From NCBI GenBank assembly GCA_030710605.1, contig CP092874.1:40186164-40250163 (forward strand): 64,000 bases of DNA. The letters run 5' to 3'. The notes under the pieces are model-generated. The model did not search any database, was not told the DNA's origin, and saw only the letters and a list, made by a program, of their open reading frames with translations. This stretch comes from Cordylochernes scorpioides. Lineage: Eukaryota > Arthropoda > Arachnida > Pseudoscorpiones > Chernetidae. Shown here piece after piece: positions 56,649-64,000 of this stretch. Positions within the stretch are counted from its first letter, which is position 1, and each line of letters begins with the position of its first letter. The translations under genes were made by a program, and so were the position numbers.

Positions 56649-59073
56649 CAGTCGAACCTCTTTAATTCAACACCCCAAGGGATCAGAGCTTTCGGTTCAA
56701 TTAAAGGAAGTGTTGAATTAAGGTGAGATGATTAGCTAATCATCTAACTAGCTAAAATAATATCTATTTTTTATAAATAGCTTTTTAATATAAATTAATG
56801 ATATTAATTGAAACCATTGTGTGTGTACTTTTTTATATTTATTTTTTATTTTCATGATTAACTTTTAGTATCTGGGACAAAATGGCAATAATACATATTT
56901 TCGAAACAAATAATATTTTATTCCAATTGTGGAATAATAGTTTAAAGAAAATAAATATGGAAAATAAAGAGAAAATTAAAAAATAATTTTTGAAAAGAAT
57001 CAAGATTAAAAAAATATATATTTCATAGATGTCTGTTTTCTCTCTGAAATCCTATTCAGGATGTATTCCAGATAGTCTATTTTTAAAAGACATGCATGCC
57101 TTTCTTCCTCAGAAATGTCTTTTAAATAACAAAGAGTTTTTATTGTATTAAAGGCATCCACTGCTGCTGCAGGTGTTATTGATGTTTTGTTTAAATCTTT
57201 TTTTTTCTGTTGGCTCTACCTCTTCATCTTCTTCTTTTCCCATTACCTCCTTTACAATTTCTTCAATGGACTGTTCCCCAGCAACTTGCACATCTTTATC
57301 AACTTCCAAGAAGTCAATATAGTTGACATCAATGGCTTGATGTTTTTTTAATGCCTCAAAACATCTGTTCATTTCTTCTTCAACAACTTCTTGCATTGCT
57401 TCATCCATCACAAATCCTGAATGAGAAAAACAATTTTTTATTGTGGAAGAACTAACCCCAACCCATGCAGCCTCTAGCCAGCTAATTGCAAAGAGTAAAT
57501 GTACTTGAGCATTTTTTTTTCTTCCATGCAAGTGAGAAGATACGTTATCATTTGTTTCCTATATTGGTCTTTTAGGGCTTTAATGATACCCATATCACAG
57601 GGTTGTAATGCACTTGTAGTTAGGGCGGGCAAAAATCTTATTTCAATGTTCTGTAACCCTTCAGGTATTTGGTGGGCTGGGCAATTATCTAAAATTAATA
57701 AAATTTTTCTTTCTCTTCTTTTGAATATTTGGTCCAATTTTTTCAGCCAATCCGTAAAAATTGCCCCAGTCATCCAGGCTTTTTTATTAAAATGATAATT
57801 TGAGGGAATATTCATGCAATGGAAGCATCGTGGTCTTCTATATTTCCCAATATAAAGTAAAGGCAGTTTTTCACTTCCATCCATATTACAGCATACCAAC
57901 ACTGTAATTCTCTCTTTAGACTTCTTACCCCCTTCACATTTCTCACCTCTGATAGTCATTGTTTGATTAGGCAAAAGTTTATAAAATAACCCTGTTTCAT
58001 CAGCATTGAAAATGTCCTGTGGGCTGTATTTAGCTAAAAGTGAAGGAATAATCTCTCCTTTCCAAGTGGCTACACTATTGGCATCCACACTTCCAGCTTC
58101 TCCATGAAGTCGTTTAAAAGCAATATTCCTTCTGGCCTTAAACTTTTCTAGCCAGCCATTGCTAGCTTCAAAATTATCTTGACCCATTTTCAAGGCCAAG
58201 AGTATAGCCTTTTCTTTCAAGATATTGCCATTTATGGCAAGTTTCATGGCATTTGCCTGCCTTATCCGCCTAAACAGGGCTTCTTCAATCTCTGGGAATT
58301 CCCCGCCACGATCACGTTTCAAGGTAGAGCTAAAATTAGATTTTAAAAAGGCAGATTTTATGGCGAATTTATTTTTAAAAATTGTGCTAATGGTGGACCG
58401 TGGAATATTTCTCTCTCTGGAAACTTGACTATGTGATTTTCCTTGTTCTATTTCTTCTATAATTTTCATTTTTTTCACATAAGTGAGCTGGTGATACTGA
58501 CTACGTTTCCAATTTTTTTTGGCAGAACCTGACATTCTTGCCCCACTCATTTATTCAAATTAACACAGAATATTGATTTAAAATGTTATCATAATCATTG
58601 TTGGATCATTTTATAAAGATTTATTTATTTAAAAAGAAATTATTTATAAATTTAAAAATAGTTTAAATATTTCAATGTTAAAAATAAAAATAAAAATTAT
58701 TATTAGTTAGCGCATGATGCCGAAATTCCCGCGTAAAAAAACAACAATAACATCCGCAAAATTGCGCAACGGCACTGCAAAGTGAAACTTAAACTAACCA
58801 GAAACCAAAAGTGCGCAGGCGCGATCGTATCGGCGCTCGCCGATGCCGATCGGCGCCCGCCGTAATACCGTTTAGCGGTAAAGTTGCATGTAAAATAACA
58901 TTCAACTGTCGAAATTAGAATTTTAAAATGGTCGAACTATCGGAACTGTCGTATTATCGATGCTGTCGAATTACGGTTTGTTATTTGATAGGCCGGAGGT
59001 CGGGACATCAGAATATGGTCGAATTAAGGTATAGTGTCGAATTTGCGTGTGTCGAATTAACGAGGTTATACTG
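56649..59073 (-). mobile_element. Tigger/pogo-type DNA transposon, copy 2 (complete ends)
   Basis: 2,425 bp. Left end CAGTCGAACCTCTTTAATTC and right end GAGGTTATACTG, with TA on both sides (56647-56648, 59074-59075). The two ends match only partly: CAGTCGAACCTCTTTAATTC against CAGTATAACCTCGTTAATTC. The transposase is on the minus strand. It is the full version of the element at 1-2090 and the likely source family of the short derivatives. Confidence 0.94.
57148..58550 (-). pseudogene. Tigger/pogo transposase, copy 2, one frameshift
   Basis: The main frame (57474-58550, 358 aa) holds the helix-turn-helix (about residues 15-61), the second DNA-binding region and the DDE core with D184 (NADETG), D288 (LILDNCPAH) and D319 (QPCDMGII). 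It ends prematurely because of a shift at the nine-T run near 57511-57519. The C-terminal acidic tail continues in the 57148-57531 frame. This break is shared with copy 1, but the extra shift of copy 1 is absent. All catalytic residues are present. As read, the protein is truncated beyond the catalytic core. Confidence 0.92.
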
Positions 59074-59285
59074 TATTTATAAGTGTAAGATGTTAATTGA
59101 GAGTAAAAACTCAAATAGCAATTACGATGTTCCTATTTTATAAAGAAGTGTATTTGAAAAATGTTTTTATTTATTTATTTTTATTTTTTTAAATATCAAT
59201 AAAATATTTTCAATGATAATTTTTATATATATTTATTTTATTTGTACCCACTGGTAATTGCTTACAACATGTTCTCTGTTTTGGT

Positions 59286-59334
59286 ATGTACCTCTATAAG
59301 CCCGTTATTTGCGGCATTCGCCTTAGAGGTACAT
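59286..59334 (+). promoter_or_regulatory. Inverted repeat upstream of CLPB, copy 2
   Basis: Identical to 2303-2351: ATGTACCTCT and AGAGGTACAT arms, ending 47 bases before the start codon. Confidence 0.45.
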
Positions 59335-59381
59335 TTCATTCGTGTTTTAGCTAGTATATACTGATAGGCCAAAAGTAAAAA

Positions 59382-61118
59382 ATGAATAGAATTTTAAATT
59401 TTTTGAGGATATTAAACCAAAGAGGCCATATATCAAAAGTTATTTGTACATATTCAAAAAATAGTTATTTTTACCAAAGTAGAATAAATGTCAATACCTA
59501 TTTCAAAAGCAATACCAAAAACTTTAATGCAAAGTATATTCCGTATGTTGCACTAACACCTTTAGCTGCCTTATTTCCAATTGCCTTTTGTCAATCAAAA
59601 AATGAATCTAAGTTATTAAAAGCTTCAATAAATGGTCAAATTAGCATTGTACAAAAATTAATAAAGAAAGGTCAAGATGTAAATGCAAGACATGATCTAG
59701 GCCGTACTGCATTACATGCTGCAGCTATGAATGGGAATGTACATATTGTTCGAGTGTTGCTGGAAGCAGGAGCAGATCCAAATTTAGGAGATGAATTCAG
59801 TAATGTGAATAATGATAAATTAAATAACCGAGCAACTAATAAAGGCTGTACGCCGTTACACTATGCAGTGTGGAAGAACAATTATGAATGTGTGAAAGTA
59901 CTGTTAGAACATGGCGCTGACCCTACTGTTGAGAATGAGAAGGGCCACACACCATTGGACTACTCCAGTACCGAACCAATCAAGAAACTCCTTAAAGAGA
60001 ATGTTGAGAAGATTCGAGAAAAACAGAGAGCAGAGGAAAGACGAAGATTTCCTTTGGAACAACGATTGAAACAGAAGATTGTAGGTCAATCTGGACCAAT
60101 CACAACAGTTGCTTCAGATATCAGACGAAAAGAAAATGGATGGACAGATGATGATCATCCTCTTGTATTTCTCTTTCTTGGATCCTCTGGAATTGGGAAG
60201 ACAGAGTTAGCTAAACAAGTTGCTAATTATCTCCATAAAGATAAAGATAATGGGTTCATCCGACTGGATATGTCGGAATATCAAAAAAAACATGAAGTTG
60301 CCAAGATGATTGGATCACCTCCAGGATATATTGGCCATTCAGAAGGAGGCCAGCTTACCAAGAAGCTCAGCAAATGTCCCACAGCAGTCGTTCTCTTCGA
60401 TGAGGTGGACAAAGCTCATCCAGATGTTCTGACAGTTCTCTTGCAGGTTTTTGATGAAGGCCGACTGACAGATGGCCAAGGAACAACCATCGAATGTAAG
60501 GATGCCATCTTCATCATGACTTCCAACATCGCCAGTGATGAGATTGCTAACCATGCTATCCAACTCAGAGAGGAAGCGGATGAGATCGCCAAGGAACGCT
60601 ACAGCAGCAACCTTGATGACAAAGCCCTCCCAGACAACATCTCCATCTCCAAACAATTTAAAGAGAAAGTGGTACAGCCCATTCTCAAAGCCCATTTCAG
60701 AAGAGACGAATTTTTAGGGAGAATCAACGAAATTGTTTACTTTCTGCCATTCTCCAAATCCGAACTGTTAACCCTAGTAGATAAGGAACTTCAATTCTGG
60801 GCTAAGAGAGCAAAGGATAAGCATAATATCGAACTCACTTGGGACAAGAGACTTCTAGACATTCTAGCAGAGGGCTACAACGTATACTACGGAGCTAGAT
60901 CAATCAAACACGAAGTGGAACGACGGGTCATCAACCAACTGGCAGCTGCGCATGAAGCTCGACAGATTGATCAAGGCTCAGTGGTCCACATCGCCATAGA
61001 GGAAACAGAAAATGGAGATTCCATCCCCAAACTCCAGCTGGGCCGGATGAATGGTAAAAACAGAACGGAGTTCCTAGATCTCCCACTATCTAACCAATCC
61101 CCACTCAACACTTTCTGA
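59382..61118 (+). CDS. CLPB: Mitochondrial caseinolytic peptidase B homologue (AAA+ disaggregase), copy 2
   Basis: The 578-residue product is identical to copy 1. I saw at least one silent change (TCC to TCA in the serine codon of LLKASINGQ). All features hold: presequence, hydrophobic processing region, ankyrin repeats, Walker A at 267-274, Walker B D340/E341 and sensor-2 R506. The frame is intact and single-exon, with the same upstream inverted repeat and an AATAAA at 61196-61201. If both copies are real they could double dosage. Complete protein identity fits a very recent duplication or two haplotypes. Confidence 0.95.
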   Translation: MNRILNFLRILNQRGHISKVICTYSKNSYFYQSRINVNTYFKSNTKNFNAKYIPYVALTPLAALFPIAFCQSKNESKLLKASINGQISIVQKLIKKGQDVNARHDLGRTALHAAAMNGNVHIVRVLLEAGADPNLGDEFSNVNNDKLNNRATNKGCTPLHYAVWKNNYECVKVLLEHGADPTVENEKGHTPLDYSSTEPIKKLLKENVEKIREKQRAEERRRFPLEQRLKQKIVGQSGPITTVASDIRRKENGWTDDDHPLVFLFLGSSGIGKTELAKQVANYLHKDKDNGFIRLDMSEYQKKHEVAKMIGSPPGYIGHSEGGQLTKKLSKCPTAVVLFDEVDKAHPDVLTVLLQVFDEGRLTDGQGTTIECKDAIFIMTSNIASDEIANHAIQLREEADEIAKERYSSNLDDKALPDNISISKQFKEKVVQPILKAHFRRDEFLGRINEIVYFLPFSKSELLTLVDKELQFWAKRAKDKHNIELTWDKRLLDILAEGYNVYYGARSIKHEVERRVINQLAAAHEARQIDQGSVVHIAIEETENGDSIPKLQLGRMNGKNRTEFLDLPLSNQSPLNTF

Positions 61119-61436
61119 TCATCAACTCTTCCTTATCTAACGTTGCTCTCAAATTTGTAAAGATTCCATTTACATTTAAAAATTAGGGTGAAAAAAATAA
61201 AATTATTTTGAAGAAAAGTGATTAAAACTTGACACACAATATAACCCTAGTTTTTAGATTAAAAATGGATCTTACACCAAAACCATCACATCTAACAACA
61301 AATACAATTGCTCCCCCATGTGCACTAAATGCCACACAATCTCCTCACTGCATTGGTACGGATAGACAGGATTTTTCCACAGTCATCAGCACCTGTTGCT
61401 TAATTTTCTGGCACTGGGATTAGAAATGGGAAAGAA
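61119..61436. other. CLPB copy 2 3' flank
   Basis: Same as 4136-4451; AATAAA at 61196-61201 is the only notable signal. Confidence 0.5.
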
Positions 61437-62116
61437 ATCTTGGTATTGTGTGATGTGGTAAGAAAGTTCTCCAGTGTATATTTTAAACTCTCATGAGAGA
61501 CCACAGTCCTGGGCTCTTCTGAAGGTAGTGGTCTCTCATTGTGAAGGTTGGATTATACCAGGACGCAAGTCATTTTTGCTTAGGTTTCTCACATGGAAGG
61601 TTTTGCTGTTTAGGTAGTTTCTATACACCTGACCCAAATTCTATATTAGATAATTAAATAAGTTTCTGGAGATGAGTTTCTTTTCATTTTATTAAAGCAG
61701 TCTCAAGCTTCGGGCATCTCTGCCCTTCTACAGGAGAACATAAATAAACGAATAAAACGTCGCCTCAGGTGGCATCTTATTCATTTATACATGTTCTCCT
61801 GTAGAAGGGCAGAGATGCCCGAAGCTTGAGACTGCCATAATAAAATGAAAAGAAACTCATCTCCAGAAACTTATTTAATTATCTAATATAGAATTTGGGT
61901 CAGGTGTATAGAAAATACCTAAACAGCAAAACCTTCCATGTGAGAAACCTAAACAAAAATGACTTGTGTCCTGCTATAATCCAACCTTCACAATGAGAGA
62001 CCACTACCCACAGAAGAGCCCAGGACTGTGGTCTCTCATGGGAGTTTGTACCATATGGGAGTTTAAAATATTTACTGGAGAACTTTCTAACCACATCACA
62101 CAGTAGCAAGATATTT
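61437..62116. repeat. Long palindrome, copy 2
   Basis: Counterpart of 4452-5131 with the same arms and centre. A few substitutions differ between the copies. Confidence 0.88.
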
Positions 62117-62146
62117 ATGTCCAGGAGATTTAAATCAATTGATAAA

Positions 62147-62510
62147 TCTATATATATATAAATCAATGTTTGTATGTTTGTTTGTTTGTATGTACGGTAT
62201 ACAAATTCGCAGTAGTTCACTAATTCAAACCAAAATTTCCATACATAGGTAAAAAAATACGGGGAAGATAATAGGCTATTTTAAAAAATATATGAATCAA
62301 TTATTAAAACTATATATTCAAATTATTCTACTTAGCTCACGAACAGCGTCCTCTATCAAAGATTAAATTAAATTATGCTGATGCAAACAAATAGATAATG
62401 TGTGTGCTAATAACAAACAATTATTAAAAAAAATCTTATCGAAATATATATCACTCGGGTAGATATGCACAAGGGTCAATCACGGGGCGAAGCCCTGGTC
62501 ACCCGTCTAG
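62147..62510 (+). mobile_element. Short nonautonomous Helitron, copy 2
   Basis: Counterpart of 5164-5513: TCTATATATATATAAATC after A at the 5' end, and a CGGGGCGAAGCCCTGG hairpin then CTAG and T at the 3' end. Small insertions (extra TTTG and TGTG units) make it 364 bp. Confidence 0.82.
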
Positions 62511-62729
62511 TTCTATATAAATATGCAGAGAGATGATATGTGCTTCTTTAATGACACAAGTTATTGAGCAAAGAACTGTTCAGACTTCTCTTGAAAATTG
62601 ATTTCAATTAGAGAGAAGATTAAAGAGAAGTTGTGTCACCTCACATTGAGAAACCTCTGAGTGTATTTATATCCAAGGTTACCTGAAAAATTACTTTTAT
62701 AAAATTTGACCAAGTCACATATTCTCTTA

Positions 62730-63132
62730 AAAGCAAAGGTCGCCTCTCTTGACAAAATAAACGTCAAAACTAGATGCTGTCTATTGGCCGTTGCTGCAAA
62801 CTTGCTGCCTCGGGTCGGTGATCAATTATCTCCCGGCAAAAATTTCCATCTATAGTTTGGACATAGATTTAGCCTAGCCACTTTGCCAGCTAAACACCTC
62901 TTTGGTAGAATGTGAAGATTCTATTAGATCCCTTGTGGATCTCATGGAATAAGTCTGCTCTAGACTGACGAGGGCCATTAACCCAAAACCATGGTCTCTA
63001 GGTGTACGCTTCTCAGTTTGCCAAAGCTGGTGTTGTGACTTTGTCACCGACCTGAGGCCGATATTTCACGATGACAGTGAATAGATGGCGTCTAGTTTTG
63101 ACGTTTATTTTTCAGGAGAGGCGGCCTTTGCT
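62730..63132. repeat. Foldback element, copy 2
   Basis: Counterpart of 5739-6134 with minor length differences in the loop. Confidence 0.7.
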
Positions 63133-63197
63133 TTAATAGATCCCTTATTCTATCCTTAATCTCTTAAAAAGAGGGAGCAATAACATTTTTTCCCGAT

Positions 63198-63335
63198 AAA
63201 AGAAAATAAGACAATCCAAATAATTTATTAGTGTGTGGTCGTGACCATCACACACTAATAAATTATTTGGATTAGGTCTTATTTTCTTTTATTATAATCT
63301 ATAATCCAAATTGTGCTTTATCATTTTTTCCCGAT
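63198..63335. mobile_element. Snap-back insertion private to copy 2, with 14-bp direct repeats
   Basis: CATTTTTTCCCGAT at 63184-63197 is repeated at 63322-63335. Copy 1 has a single such site near 6200-6213. The inserted sequence is a hairpin with AATCCAAATAATTTATTAGT and its mirror around GTGTGTGGTCGTGACCATCA, of the TAAGACC family, plus an ATAATCCAAATTGTGC tail. A 14-bp target duplication is unusually long for a cut-and-paste element. Confidence 0.75.
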
Positions 63336-63540
63336 GAAATCTCCCAGCCTGAACTACAATATGGAATAGAAAAAGAATTAGAATGTGAAAAGACTAAATC
63401 CAAATTTTAAAAAGTTTGTGAAGATATTTTGGTAACAGAATTGCATCCAATTTAAGTAATTTTTCCTGAAGATAGTTACACAATGTTGTTACCAAAATGT
63501 CCATTGAATTTTTAAAATTCGGATTTGGTAATTTCACTTT

Positions 63541-64000
63541 ATGATTTCATAATCCAAATCACACTATGTGAAAAAAAAAAGCTTTCATCTTGGGAAATTG
63601 CCTTTTTACACAGGTGTGTGTTTGGAGTTGTAGTGAAGTTCCAAAAATCTTGCCACTCAGGTTAATTAGGCGCTATACCAGGACTATAAAGTGGATGGGA
63701 CAAAATTGTCCATATCTATACTTGGTGATTCTGGTCTGAGTGAGGTGTGCAGCATACGACCATTATATCCTTGTTGTTAGTGTCCATCAACTTTTGGTGA
63801 CTATATGGACAAATATTCTCCAATTTGATCTGTTAGTGACCATCACTCGCAGGTCATCTAGTAACCGGTAAAATTTCCTTTGGGGAGAGGTTTCCTTTTA
63901 ATGGATGATTGCTAATTAGTAAAAAATATAGTTTTTGGTGATGAAAACTGTCCTTTGTAGTGTCATCTCATGGAGGTTCCACTGTAAAATATATTATATT
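63541..64000. other. Copy-2 sequence at the Copia replacement site, then shared sequence
   Basis: 63541-63692 has no counterpart in copy 1, where the truncated Copia lies instead. 63693-64000 matches 8438-8760, including the MITE-like end TGGAGGTTCCACTG followed by TA. No gene. Confidence 0.7.

Larger units (their letters stand above)
56946..63540 (+). repeat. Segmental duplication, copy 2
   Basis: Direct copy of 1-6415 including Tigger, CLPB, palindrome, Helitron and foldback. Private differences include a 138-bp insertion (63198-63335), a few extra bases in the Helitron and a small number of substitutions. The counterpart of the left part of its Tigger element lies before the window start, so the full length of the duplication is unknown. 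Confidence 0.95.

Overview
This window is eukaryotic, AT-rich and packed with transposons. There is no bacterial-type gene organisation. The only intact host-type gene is an intronless, full-length homologue of the mitochondrial AAA+ disaggregase CLPB (Skd3), and it occurs twice. Its ankyrin-repeat plus single AAA+ architecture is metazoan. Tigger/pogo, Copia, Gypsy, Helitron and RNase H-bearing LINE families, together with many foldback elements, suggest an invertebrate, most likely an arthropod and possibly an arachnid. That last step is inference.

Layout. (1) Positions 1-6415 hold a segment with a Tigger element, CLPB, a 0.68 kb palindrome and a small Helitron. The same segment recurs in the same orientation at about 56946-63540, with a shared downstream piece at 8438-8760 and 63693-64000. 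Copy 1 carries a truncated Copia element (6416-8437) where copy 2 has about 150 bp of other sequence. (2) Positions 9.9-13.0 kb form a palindrome whose right arm was hit by a 722 bp Helitron; the left arm preserves the empty site. (3) Positions 13.6-15.7 kb are a Helitron containing a Gypsy integrase-LTR fragment. (4) Positions 15.9-42.35 kb are a mosaic of large inverted and direct repeats. It includes a palindrome bounded by two outward-facing Helitron 3' ends (15946-21610) and a larger palindrome (about 23190-42355). The larger one carries three copies of a tRNA-like module next to a short basic ORF. One arm was later hit by a Tigger derivative and by another pogo-like element that itself contains a Gypsy element. 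(5) Positions 43134-55485 are a Copia element (A) with precise target-site duplications. It is broken by a foldback element, by a Tigger derivative that contains a second Copia element (B), itself split by a SINE-like insertion, and by a LINE fragment. (6) Positions 56.6-64 kb are the second copy of the CLPB segment.

The genes do not form a pathway. The window is best read as two copies of one host gene in a heterochromatin-like repeat landscape, with enough nested insertions and empty sites to put many events in relative order. I found no convincing undescribed functional system. The strongest structural novelty is the 15.9-42.35 kb palindromic complex with Helitron termini.
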